Positions 48,540-57,185 of a stretch of 64,000 nucleotides of DNA are shown here, in pieces (the first letter of the stretch is position 1; every line of letters starts with the position of its first letter). The translations under genes were made by a program, and so were the position numbers. Origin of the DNA: Clostridium massiliamazoniense (GTDB lineage: Bacteria; Bacillota; Clostridia; Clostridiales; Clostridiaceae); the NCBI RefSeq assembly GCF_001403635.1, contig NZ_LN879467.1:248001-312000 (forward strand). The letters are read 5' to 3'. Under the pieces are notes generated by a model. The model saw only the letters and a list, made by a program, of their open reading frames with translations, had not been told where the DNA came from and did not search any database.

Positions 48540-49181
48540 TTAAACTACTTTTATAACTGTATTTTTTACTTTCAAATCTCCATACCCCTTTTTAGTTGAC
48601 AATGTACTTTTATCTTTATCTCCTGTTTCTGTTGCAAATACAGCTTCATTTAATTCTATCTTTATATTATCCTTTGGATTAGCTGAACTCTTTAATTTAA
48701 ATATTAATTTAAAAGGCATATCCTTTTCATCTTTTTTGAATCCATCTTTATTGTATGCATTTTTTCCTACTGTTGTATCCAAATACATTGCTTTTATTTC
48801 TCCTTCTTCATTAGCAAGTTTTGCATTATAGGTCCAATTTGGCACTTTAAAAGTAGCTTTACTCTCTCCTTTTTTATCATAATCATTATAAGTTTCCATT
48901 GTTCCTGATGCTAAACTTACAAATTCTAATTTATTACTATCAAATTTTATAGAAACACTTGCAGCTGGATAAATCCCTTCTGGTAACTTACTTAAAGTTA
49001 CTGGAACTACTATTTCATCCTTTGAATTTGCCTTTACTTCTTCCTTTGGTCCTTTTAACATCAAAGTTGGGACTAATGCTTTTGTCACTAAATATGATAA
49101 AGTAACCCCTACTATAACCAATAGAAAAATTATAGCTTTTATCTTCTTCTTTTTTAAATTCTCAATTAAAATTCCCTTCAT
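48540..49181 (-). CDS. Membrane-anchored cohesin-like protein
   Basis: 213 residues: a short basic head, one membrane helix (AIIFLLVIVGVTLSYLVTKA) and an outside domain of about 165 residues with the cohesin-like pattern VVPVTLSKLPEGIYPAASVS, IKFDSNKLEFVSLASGTMET and a late FKLIFKLKSSANPKDN. Cohesins bind dockerins in cellulosome-like complexes and in C. perfringens surface enzymes. The gene start overlaps the end of the YibE/F gene by 20 bases. The phosphatase two genes upstream ends in a dockerin, which makes it an obvious partner to test. Start taken as ATG 49181. Confidence 0.75.
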   Translation of the reverse strand: MKGILIENLKKKKIKAIIFLLVIVGVTLSYLVTKALVPTLMLKGPKEEVKANSKDEIVVPVTLSKLPEGIYPAASVSIKFDSNKLEFVSLASGTMETYNDYDKKGESKATFKVPNWTYNAKLANEEGEIKAMYLDTTVGKNAYNKDGFKKDEKDMPFKLIFKLKSSANPKDNIKIELNEAVFATETGDKDKSTLSTKKGYGDLKVKNTVIKVV

Positions 49182-50379
49182 CACTGCTCACTCCCCTATT
49201 TATAGCAAATATTTTTTCACAAACTTTCTTTTTATTTTTTCCTCCTACTAACCTAGATGCCAATATGGCTGTTATTGGTATGGATAATATTACTGCTATC
49301 CCTCCAGATAGACCTTGTACAACTTCAATTACTATTAAATCTATATTAATTAGTTGTACATAAGGGAATTTATACATGAAATACATTATTAAAATATTTA
49401 CACTACTTCCTGTAAAGGCTAAAATTAAAGTATTTGTCATGGTTCCCATAATATCTTTACCTATATTCATTCCAGATTTAAAAAGTTCATCTTTAGTCAG
49501 CTTATTATTTATACTTACTATTTCAAAAATTGACGATGTTATAGACATTGTAGTATCCATAATGGCACCTAAAGAAGATATTAAAATACCAGAAAAAAGA
49601 AGATTTTTCACATTAAGGGCCGTATTAGCTGCAATAAATAATAAATCTTCAGCCTCTGCTGTATTATAAGTAGAAATATTAGTAATTTTTCCAAAAACTA
49701 AAGCTATAATCCCTGAAATTATAGTACATAATATACAACTAAAAATTGCTACTGCAGTCTTTCTTGTTAATCCATTTAATACAATCATAGTAATGGCTGT
49801 TGATAATATAACAGTAATGGTTGATGCCATTATTGGATTAATCCCCTTAATAACTAAAGGTATAAATAAAAATATAACTAAAATCATAGTAAATATTAGT
49901 GAAAATAATGACTTAAAACCCTTCGATTTTCCAAATAAAAGAACTAAAAATACAAATATTCCTAATAAAATATAAATTGCATCCTCTCTATTATAATTAA
50001 CTATTATAGATGTCTTGAAATTATCATAGCTAGAAACTACTATTTTACTCCCAACCTTAACTGGTCTATTATCAACCCTTCCAACAAAATTAATAAGTTC
50101 AATAACCTTATTTTTGTTATTTCCAGTTGTTATTCTAGCTTTCACATACTGCTTTCCTATATTTATATACTTAAATACTGGATCTGGCTCTAATATCTCC
50201 TTGGAAATACCTATAATAACAGCTTTTTCGTATTTATTTCCTATTTCCGCATCCTCAGGAATCTTATAAGTTAGCTTACTATTTAACTTATATAAAAACA
50301 AAGAAAAAATTAGAGTAAAAATAGTCCATAAAATAATAGTCTTTCTTTTTTTAACAATTTCTATAAAAAAATTCCTCAT
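49162..50379 (-). CDS. YibE/F-like multi-pass membrane protein
   Basis: 405 residues. An N-terminal anchor and an outside beta domain (about 40-130, ILEPDPVFKYINIGKQYVKA; VGSKIVVSSYDNFKTSIIVN), then about eight helices with the YibE/F blocks VFLVLLFGKSKGFKSLFSLI, ISSLGAIMDTTMSITSSIFE and ALVNL-like segments ending in a basic tail. The family is widespread in Firmicutes and is a predicted transporter of unknown substrate. It lies between the phosphatase (136-base gap) and the cohesin-like protein (20-base overlap). Confidence 0.85.
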   Translation of the reverse strand: MRNFFIEIVKKRKTIILWTIFTLIFSLFLYKLNSKLTYKIPEDAEIGNKYEKAVIIGISKEILEPDPVFKYINIGKQYVKARITTGNNKNKVIELINFVGRVDNRPVKVGSKIVVSSYDNFKTSIIVNYNREDAIYILLGIFVFLVLLFGKSKGFKSLFSLIFTMILVIFLFIPLVIKGINPIMASTITVILSTAITMIVLNGLTRKTAVAIFSCILCTIISGIIALVFGKITNISTYNTAEAEDLLFIAANTALNVKNLLFSGILISSLGAIMDTTMSITSSIFEIVSINNKLTKDELFKSGMNIGKDIMGTMTNTLILAFTGSSVNILIMYFMYKFPYVQLINIDLIVIEVVQGLSGGIAVILSIPITAILASRLVGGKNKKKVCEKIFAINRGVSSDEGNFN

Positions 50380-50415
50380 CTAGAATTCCTCTCACCTTAT
50401 AACTTTTAATATAAT

Positions 50416-50475
50416 AGAAGGGATATATTAAATCTATAATTTCATAAGTAGAAATTTACTTTATACATCCCTTCT
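50416..50475 (-). terminator. Hairpin after the dockerin phosphatase gene
   Basis: AGAAGGGAT (50416-50424) pairs with ATCCCTTCT (50467-50475), extended by AT pairs. Weak T-run on the minus strand, so read-through into yibE/F is likely. Confidence 0.45.
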
Positions 50476-50514
50476 AAAAAAATAAATACCCTTAACTTAG
50501 TTCTGTCTAAGTCT

Positions 50515-52842
50515 TTACTTGCTTAAAATACCAAATTCTTTTCCTGATACAAAATTATCTACAATATTTATAGCATCCCTTGTATTCACTCTTCCATCTC
50601 CACTTACATTTATGGTAACCATATCTTTTTCATTTACATCAATTTTCCTTAACCATGCACTAACTGTACCCAAAGCATCTTGTGCATCTATTCCATCATT
50701 ATTTTTATCTCCAAAAATTAAATTATTGCTCTTAGTATTTCCTTCTGATAAGGTATAATTTTTTATATTTGATAGTTTTTCTAAGCTCTCATTTTTATTA
50801 ACTAATGCTACATAGGTTACTTTACCTGTTTTCTCAGTAAATTCAGGGCTATAATAAAATTCTACATCTCTATATTTAACAGATTTATCATTTGGAGTTA
50901 AAGTGAATTCTATTGCTACTGCTTTTTTATCCTTTGGGAGCAAGTCATTTTCTTCTGCACTATATAACTCTCTTGCAACTACAGTTCCTTCTTCCTTTTG
51001 AACAAATGTTATTTTACTTTTTGCCTTACTAGTATCATAATCTATATCAATATTGTCTTCACACCTTAAGGTTAATTGGGACATACTTACCAAAGTACTT
51101 TCATCTTTATTTTTATCTTCTTTCAAAGCTACTGTTAAAGTAACTACATTTTTATCTCCATCAATATTATTCACAAATATAGGTTCATCCTCTAAATTAG
51201 CAAGAGCTATACGGAGTTTATTTTCTGAAACATTATGATCCCAATTACTCGCCTTTATTACTTTATTATTTAACTGAACATCTTTTACCTCTAAATCTTC
51301 TGGTATATCCAAAACCATTTCTGAACTTCTTATTACAGAATCTGTTGGGAATTTATTTAGTGATACAGGTATTTTAAACTCAACTCCTGCTTTTCCTTCA
51401 ACATTATTAATATTAGACATTTTAGCCATATACCCATCCTTATTTCTAACCATAGTCATTGAATCATATAAGTATTTGTTTGTTGTTATTTCATCTTTTT
51501 CAGTATCATATTTAAACATATAAGTGTTTAGCGTTACTTCTTCCTTCGATACTTCCATTTCTACAATAACTTGTTCCTTTTTAATATCACTACCTGTATC
51601 TGTAGAGTTTACATCTAAAAAACTATAGCCTGGAGCTAAAATATCCCCTGTCCCAACTGTATAGTTCTTTTTTGAATACCACTTTAATCCCCCAGCATGA
51701 CCTCCAACCATATATAAAGGTGCATTTAAAGGATTTATCACATTATTATTTTCATCTTTAGATGGATTAGCATTATAACCATCTTCATTTATAAAACCTC
51801 TTGAATAAACATGGTCATGCCCTTGCATAACTACATCAACATCTAATTCTGAAAATACAGGAGCCCAGTATTTTCTTGCTTCAATAATGTCTGAATCCAC
51901 AATATGCGAAGCCCCAGTATATATAGACTTATGAAAGCCCACAAAAGTCCATTGATTTCTTGCTTTAGCCTCATTTACAGTTTCTATTAAATGTTGTTTT
52001 TGCTTTTCTCTAGCCTCAGCACTATATCTAGCTTCTTCAAGATTCAACATTATAAAAGTTGCTGGTCCATAATCATAGGAGTATACTATATTTCCTGCCT
52101 CTGCTGGTGCATTTATATGTCTCGTTAAACTATTATTATCATGATTTCCTTGTACTACTGAAATTAAGTAATTTCCAAACATATCTTGTCCACCAGTTGG
52201 AAAAGCTCCCTCATTATTAAATAATTGTTCCCATTGTGTTTCTGTTGTAGCTTTATCAGTTATATCTCCAGCTAAATATACAAATGATAAGTCCTCACTT
52301 TTATTTATCTCTGCTAAGGTTGCACCCAATGCCTTTGCATTACTTTCATTAGATACCTGTGTATCTGCTATATAAGCAAATTTAAAGCTATCTTTACTTC
52401 CTTTTGCTGGAGCTGTTTTAAATTTACCTTTAAAAATATTGTCTCCTGTTCCCACTATATATTCATAATTTGTATTAGCCTCTAAATTACTAACTCCTAT
52501 TTTATGAAAATACTTATTAGCATTTCCTACAGAATTTTCTCCCTTAACAATTACTTTTTCACTACTTCCAACTTTATTTAAGGTAACAATAGTTTCAAGA
52601 TTCCCCTCTACAGTGGTATAAGTAATATTAACCTCACTTGATGGATTATCTCCCATATGAACATTTACTTGCTTTGGAACTTTACTATCTTCAACTTTAA
52701 CCTCTAACTCTTTACTCTCTTCAGCCACTACTGCTACTCTAGAATCTTCTGCATAAGTTATCCTTCCATCCCCTAAAGAAATAACTGTTGAAAATGTTGC
52801 TAAAGCTAATAATAAACTAATTTTTCTATTCCTCTTAATCAT
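50515..52842 (-). CDS. Secreted metallophosphatase with cohesin-like and dockerin modules
   Basis: 775 residues. Signal peptide (1-30); purple-acid-phosphatase-type fibronectin fold (about 55-145); calcineurin-like phosphatase (about 150-400) with metal ligands in FAYIADTQ, YLAGDITDK, VQGNHDNNS and VVMQGHDHVYSRG; a cohesin-like beta domain (about 470-620, EFKIPVSLNKFPTDSVIRSS); and a C-terminal type-I dockerin with two calcium loops, FGDKNNDGIDAQDALG and NVSGDGRVNTRDAIN. It would release phosphate from an extracellular ester. It is the first gene of a group with yibE/F and a membrane-anchored cohesin-like protein. ATG start behind GGGGG. Confidence 0.88.
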   Translation of the reverse strand: MIKRNRKISLLLALATFSTVISLGDGRITYAEDSRVAVVAEESKELEVKVEDSKVPKQVNVHMGDNPSSEVNITYTTVEGNLETIVTLNKVGSSEKVIVKGENSVGNANKYFHKIGVSNLEANTNYEYIVGTGDNIFKGKFKTAPAKGSKDSFKFAYIADTQVSNESNAKALGATLAEINKSEDLSFVYLAGDITDKATTETQWEQLFNNEGAFPTGGQDMFGNYLISVVQGNHDNNSLTRHINAPAEAGNIVYSYDYGPATFIMLNLEEARYSAEAREKQKQHLIETVNEAKARNQWTFVGFHKSIYTGASHIVDSDIIEARKYWAPVFSELDVDVVMQGHDHVYSRGFINEDGYNANPSKDENNNVINPLNAPLYMVGGHAGGLKWYSKKNYTVGTGDILAPGYSFLDVNSTDTGSDIKKEQVIVEMEVSKEEVTLNTYMFKYDTEKDEITTNKYLYDSMTMVRNKDGYMAKMSNINNVEGKAGVEFKIPVSLNKFPTDSVIRSSEMVLDIPEDLEVKDVQLNNKVIKASNWDHNVSENKLRIALANLEDEPIFVNNIDGDKNVVTLTVALKEDKNKDESTLVSMSQLTLRCEDNIDIDYDTSKAKSKITFVQKEEGTVVARELYSAEENDLLPKDKKAVAIEFTLTPNDKSVKYRDVEFYYSPEFTEKTGKVTYVALVNKNESLEKLSNIKNYTLSEGNTKSNNLIFGDKNNDGIDAQDALGTVSAWLRKIDVNEKDMVTINVSGDGRVNTRDAINIVDNFVSGKEFGILSK

Positions 52843-52994
52843 TGCAAATTACCCCCAATAAATTTATTTGAAATACTTAAAATCTTAACTCTAAATATTT
52901 CCTTTTCTCTACATTTACAATGTTACTAAAGGAAATTTATCCCTATATTATATTAATGTTGTTTTTTGTTAATTAATTGTTATAAAAACTTCAA

Positions 52995-53038
52995 AAACTC
53001 TATGTAAAAATACCTTTAGATAAATTTACATAGAGTTT
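52995..53038 (-). terminator. Terminator of the OmpR-type two-component operon
   Basis: AAACTCTATGTAAA (52995-53008) pairs perfectly with TTTACATAGAGTTT (53025-53038), followed on the minus strand by TTTTTGAAG. Confidence 0.75.
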
Positions 53039-53057
53039 CATAGAATTCTATTAATTT

Positions 53058-53522
53058 TTAAAGCCCTAAGTGTAATATACTATAATTATCTTTACAAGCT
53101 ACATCACATAGGTTTATTAAATCATCAAAACATTTTATTACTGTTCTTTTTTCTAATTTAATTTTTTCATATTTTCCCTCTCCATCTTCTCCAGTAAAAG
53201 TATATAACCCTGTTAAAATAATTTCATTAGCCCCTTCATTAAATATAATTTTCCAACCTTTGAATATTTCCTTTATCTTTTTGACTTCCTTATTTTCTAT
53301 TACACTATAGCCACAATAAGCTAATTCATTTTTAATTTCACCATTTGGCCATTTGAATTTTATAAAATTTAAAGTATCTAAAATATATAAAATAACATTA
53401 TCATCTACATTAACATAGTTATATAAATTTAAACTATCCGAATTAAAAAAGTCGCTTATTAAGTTACTTATTTCATCTTCTTTTAAATCTCTATTCATTA
53501 ACACAAATTGATGTTTCTCCAT
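53058..53522 (-). CDS. Unknown soluble protein
   Basis: 154 residues (MEKHQFVLMNRDLKEDEISN ... NLCDVACKDNYSILHLGL), no signal, no membrane helix, mixed alpha/beta. It lies 20 bases downstream of the histidine kinase gene behind AAGAGGT and ends at the operon terminator. I do not recognise a family; size and character recall small immunity-type proteins, but nothing in the context supports that. Confidence 0.55.
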   Translation of the reverse strand: MEKHQFVLMNRDLKEDEISNLISDFFNSDSLNLYNYVNVDDNVILYILDTLNFIKFKWPNGEIKNELAYCGYSVIENKEVKKIKEIFKGWKIIFNEGANEIILTGLYTFTGEDGEGKYEKIKLEKRTVIKCFDDLINLCDVACKDNYSILHLGL

Positions 53523-53542
53523 TATATTACCTCTTAATTATC

Positions 53543-54844
53543 TTACCTTTTTTCTCTAATAGTAAAAAATATAGAAAGTCCATACTCCTTATTATTTTCT
53601 GCCCATATTTCCCCTGAATGAGATTCAACTATATTTTTACAAATTGATAGCCCTAATCCAGCTACCTTCCTACTTTTATCAGAAGTATATAAAGTTTCAA
53701 AAATTTTCTCTATATTTTCTTCTGAAACTCCTGTTCCATTATCACTAATCTGAAATAAAATATAGTCATTTACTTTTTTAGCCTTAATTTTTATATTTAA
53801 ATCATCTTCTCTTTTATATTTTATACTATTATTAATTATATTTCCAAAAACTCTTCTTATTTTAGCTATATCTATATTCAATCTACTATTTCTATTTTCA
53901 CATTCCATGAAAAATCCAACTCCAGCCTCAGTTAATTCATCACAATATTCATCTCTTATAATGTCACAAAATCTCCCAAGTTCTATTTCATCCATATTAA
54001 TATCTCGTTGAAGATTATAATCTAAATATTCATCAAATTCATTTATTATGTCTTTTATATGTTCTGACTTAGAATATATGATTTTTAAATATTTTTTTCT
54101 TCTCTCTTCCTCAATTTTTCCGCTTTGCAATCTTTCAGCAAATCCCATAACTGATGTAAGAGGTGTTTTAATATCATGTGATATGGATGCTATTATCCCA
54201 TTTTGTTTAGCTCTCTCCCTATCTATATCCTCAGCTAAGTCAACAAAACAATTGTGTAACCATCCAATTTCATCATGTCTTTCTATACGCTTTGGTTTTA
54301 ACCCTAGTTTATACTTCCCCATACTCCTACTAAGTTTTTCTATAGGTTTAACTAAATTAAAATATATCATAAGAGCAAGAAGCATCAATATACCACTTAA
54401 TATTACTAACTCAGCTTTTAATAATGTTTTTATAGGTTCTATAACTAATAATGTTTTAATATCTACTGGTTTTATAATCTTCACTAACATGTTCTTATTA
54501 TCTTTATTAAAGATTGCTGTAACTTGCTGATTTAGTATATCTTCATTACTCCTATTTTTCTTATAGAGTTCACTTTCATATAAACTACTCTTATTTTCAT
54601 CATTAAAGAAAAATATAAGATTACTATGATTTTTCTCAAAATCCTTTGCTATTTCCTCAATGTTTTTTCCCATTTCTATTTCTCTAACAACTTCATTGAT
54701 TTTATTATCTAACATTAACTGCTCATCTTTAAAATTTTGAATCATTTCCTTAGATACATTTATTTCAAAAAAACCTATAATAAATATTATATTTCCTATA
54801 AATGCTAATAATATGGATAAAATCAACTTTTTTCTAATACTCAT
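53543..54844 (-). CDS. Sensor histidine kinase with HAMP (OmpR-type system)
   Basis: 433 residues: two membrane helices (about 8-28 and 140-163) around an extracytoplasmic sensor of about 110 residues, HAMP linker, HisKA with ASISHDIKTPLTSVMGFAER (His223), and HATPase with IINNSIKYKREDD (N box), ISDNGTGVSEENIEKIFETL and GLGLSICKNIVESH. It overlaps the response-regulator gene by 11 bases. The system lies beside the MMPL exporter operon and probably controls it, an arrangement common in Firmicutes. Confidence 0.92.
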   Translation of the reverse strand: MSIRKKLILSILLAFIGNIIFIIGFFEINVSKEMIQNFKDEQLMLDNKINEVVREIEMGKNIEEIAKDFEKNHSNLIFFFNDENKSSLYESELYKKNRSNEDILNQQVTAIFNKDNKNMLVKIIKPVDIKTLLVIEPIKTLLKAELVILSGILMLLALMIYFNLVKPIEKLSRSMGKYKLGLKPKRIERHDEIGWLHNCFVDLAEDIDRERAKQNGIIASISHDIKTPLTSVMGFAERLQSGKIEEERRKKYLKIIYSKSEHIKDIINEFDEYLDYNLQRDINMDEIELGRFCDIIRDEYCDELTEAGVGFFMECENRNSRLNIDIAKIRRVFGNIINNSIKYKREDDLNIKIKAKKVNDYILFQISDNGTGVSEENIEKIFETLYTSDKSRKVAGLGLSICKNIVESHSGEIWAENNKEYGLSIFFTIREKR

Positions 54845-55529
54845 TATAACACTCTACAGGCTTAACAAACTTATAGCCAACTCCCCAAACAGTTTTTATA
54901 TATTTTGACTCCTTATCTATTTTATCTCTTAAGTTTTTTATATTTACTGTAACAGTACCTATATCTCCATAATCAAATCCCCAAATATGATCAAAAATTT
55001 GCTCTCTTGATAAAACTCTTCCAGCATTTTCACAAAGATAAGTCAATAATTGAAATTCCCTTGAAGATAGCTCCACCATTTTTTTATCAACAAAAACCTC
55101 GTAGCTTTCTTTATTAATTTCTATGTTTCCAATATTAATAATTTTCTCTTCAATTGTCTCTCCTCTTTTTTCTCTTCTCAAATGCGCTTTAACCCTAGCA
55201 ACTAGTTCTGCTACAACAAAGGGCTTTGTTATATAATCATCTCCACCCATTTCTAATCCAAGCAATGTATCTAAAGTATTTTTCTTAGCAGTTAAAAATA
55301 TTATTGGACAACTAACTTTATCTCTAACTTTTCTACAAAATTCCAATCCATCCATCTTGGGCATCATAATATCAAGTATAATTAATCCAAGCTTTTTTTC
55401 CTTTTTAACAATAGAAATTGCTTCCTCTCCATTATGTGCCTTAACAACTTCTAAACCTTCATCCATTAAACTATCTGAAATTAATTCTGTAATTTCTATA
55501 TCATCATCTACTATTAATATTTTTCCCAA
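54834..55529 (-). CDS. OmpR/PhoB-type response regulator
   Basis: 231 residues: receiver with VDDD, phosphoacceptor Asp53 in IILDIMMPKMDG, Thr/Lys switch residues (IFLTAKK; DYITKPF), and a winged-helix C-terminal domain with ELSSREFQLLTYLCENAGRV and YGDIGTVTVNIKNLRDKID. I place the start at the TTG at 55529 (LGKILIVDDD), four to six bases after GAGGTGG; a GTG three codons upstream overlaps that site. Confidence 0.92.
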   Translation of the reverse strand: MGKILIVDDDIEITELISDSLMDEGLEVVKAHNGEEAISIVKKEKKLGLIILDIMMPKMDGLEFCRKVRDKVSCPIIFLTAKKNTLDTLLGLEMGGDDYITKPFVVAELVARVKAHLRREKRGETIEEKIINIGNIEINKESYEVFVDKKMVELSSREFQLLTYLCENAGRVLSREQIFDHIWGFDYGDIGTVTVNIKNLRDKIDKESKYIKTVWGVGYKFVKPVECYNEY

Positions 55530-55584
55530 AGTAACCACCTCAACACTAATTAACTTTAAATTATATATTTATTTATATGTAGAT

Positions 55585-55619
55585 AGGATGTATCTCCCTT
55601 AATTATTTTGATACATCCT
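55585..55619 (-). terminator. Hairpin after the heptad-repeat gene (R2-like end)
   Basis: AGGATGTATC (55585-55594) pairs with GATACATCCT (55610-55619). The arms equal those at the end of R2 elements, but the rest of R2 is not present. No good T-run on the minus strand. Confidence 0.4.
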
Positions 55620-55631
55620 TAAACATTTTTA

Positions 55632-57182
55632 TTATTTTTTAAATATAGCCTTTATTCTATCAATGAATGTTTCACTTTTTTCTTCTTCCTTATTCTCTTG
55701 AACAGTTTCTTTTTTTTCTATAGCATTAGTTCTTATAACAAATTGTACCGCCCCTACATTGGTGTTTTTTTCAGAGACAAAGGATTTAGGTTTAAAATCA
55801 CTATTAGAATACTTTTCCATCATTTCATCTATTTTTTTATTAACTTCATCTGGTATATCTCCAGTTTTACTAGCCAATTCTCCAGTTCCAGATTTTATAG
55901 CTTTAGCCCCATCATTTATATCCTTTATTCCATTTGAAAGAGCATTAGCTCCACTCTTAAATGCTCCTGTTGCATCATTTAATGCACCTGTTCCTGCTGA
56001 AAGCCCACTTACTCCACTTTGTAATTCATCCATAGATTTATTTAAGGTACTTGCACCTGCACTAATATTTCCAATGCCATTATTTATTTGATTATAAGCT
56101 GCTGATAAGTCATTTGCTCCCTTTATAACAGATTTTATTTGGTTCATCTGCTCTGCTGGTATAACTGAACTAAATGAATTTGCTACACCTTCTAATTTGT
56201 TTAATGTAGCTGCATAATTATCTAATTGTGTCTTAAAATTATTAGAACCATCAGCAAGATTGCTTACTCCATTGCTTAAGTCATTTACTCCATTTTTAAT
56301 AGCTCCTATTCCTGTTTCTAATTCTTTAGCTCCATTATTTAAATCACTAACACCTTTTGTAAGTTCACCTGTCTTTTTAGATAATTCATCAACACCTTTT
56401 TTATATTGAGCAGTTCCATTTTCTAAGGATTTTGCCCCCTTATCTAAATCATTTATTCCCCCTGAAAGCTTATCCATTTTATCTATAATCTCATCCTTAC
56501 CATCAATTTCTACATCCATTCCCATAGTTATTCCATTTATTGATATAGGATCCATCTCAAAATTTGTTACATCAGCTGTAATCTTATAAGTCTTTTCTTC
56601 CCTTGGAAACTTTATATAGGTTATGCTTTTTGTTGCGCCTACATTTGCTAAAGTTCCCCCATCTGCCACTATATTTTTACAAAGTTCCGTATCTAGTGCC
56701 ATTGATATTTGAAGGGCATAATTATTAAAAAATATTTCATCAACATTAGGATTTTTCTTCACATCTAGTTCTATTTCTAGTTTTCCACTTTTTCCACCTA
56801 AATCTTCAGGAGCTATTTCCTTTCCATCTAGCTTATACTTTAAATTTATATTCCATGGAATATTCTTGTCCTTTAGACTTCCTTCATAATAAAATTTTCC
56901 CTTTTGTAAACTTGCATTAATTTCACCATTATTATATTTCACTTCATCTGTAGTTGATATATTTTTCACTTCTACATATTCTCCATAGTCTACTAAATCT
57001 CCTCCTTTTTCTAGATTAAAACTATTAACAACATAGGCACCTTCAGTATCTCCCTTATTATCTAAAGTTATATAAACTATTTCATCTTTTTTATAATTAT
57101 TTCCTTCTGCTAAAGCTGTAATATTTCCTAACATAGCTGCTGTAATAGTCATTGGTATTATAAATTTAATAGTTTTTTCCAT
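55632..57182 (-). CDS. Secreted heptad-repeat protein, partner of an MMPL exporter
   Basis: 516 residues: signal peptide, about 190 residues of beta structure (GGKSGKLEIELDVKKNPNVD), then a long stretch (about 230-460) of xxxLxxGxxxLxxG repeats such as LSNGVSNLADGSNNF and LSAGTGALNDATGAFKSGAN, forming a helical rod, and a charged tail. There is no clear C-terminal membrane anchor. YhgE/MMPL-associated proteins with such repeats are thought to bridge exporter and cell wall. It starts three bases after the MMPL stop codon. ATG start behind AAGGGGGAA. Confidence 0.82.
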   Translation of the reverse strand: MEKTIKFIIPMTITAAMLGNITALAEGNNYKKDEIVYITLDNKGDTEGAYVVNSFNLEKGGDLVDYGEYVEVKNISTTDEVKYNNGEINASLQKGKFYYEGSLKDKNIPWNINLKYKLDGKEIAPEDLGGKSGKLEIELDVKKNPNVDEIFFNNYALQISMALDTELCKNIVADGGTLANVGATKSITYIKFPREEKTYKITADVTNFEMDPISINGITMGMDVEIDGKDEIIDKMDKLSGGINDLDKGAKSLENGTAQYKKGVDELSKKTGELTKGVSDLNNGAKELETGIGAIKNGVNDLSNGVSNLADGSNNFKTQLDNYAATLNKLEGVANSFSSVIPAEQMNQIKSVIKGANDLSAAYNQINNGIGNISAGASTLNKSMDELQSGVSGLSAGTGALNDATGAFKSGANALSNGIKDINDGAKAIKSGTGELASKTGDIPDEVNKKIDEMMEKYSNSDFKPKSFVSEKNTNVGAVQFVIRTNAIEKKETVQENKEEEKSETFIDRIKAIFKK

Positions 57183-57185
57183 TTT

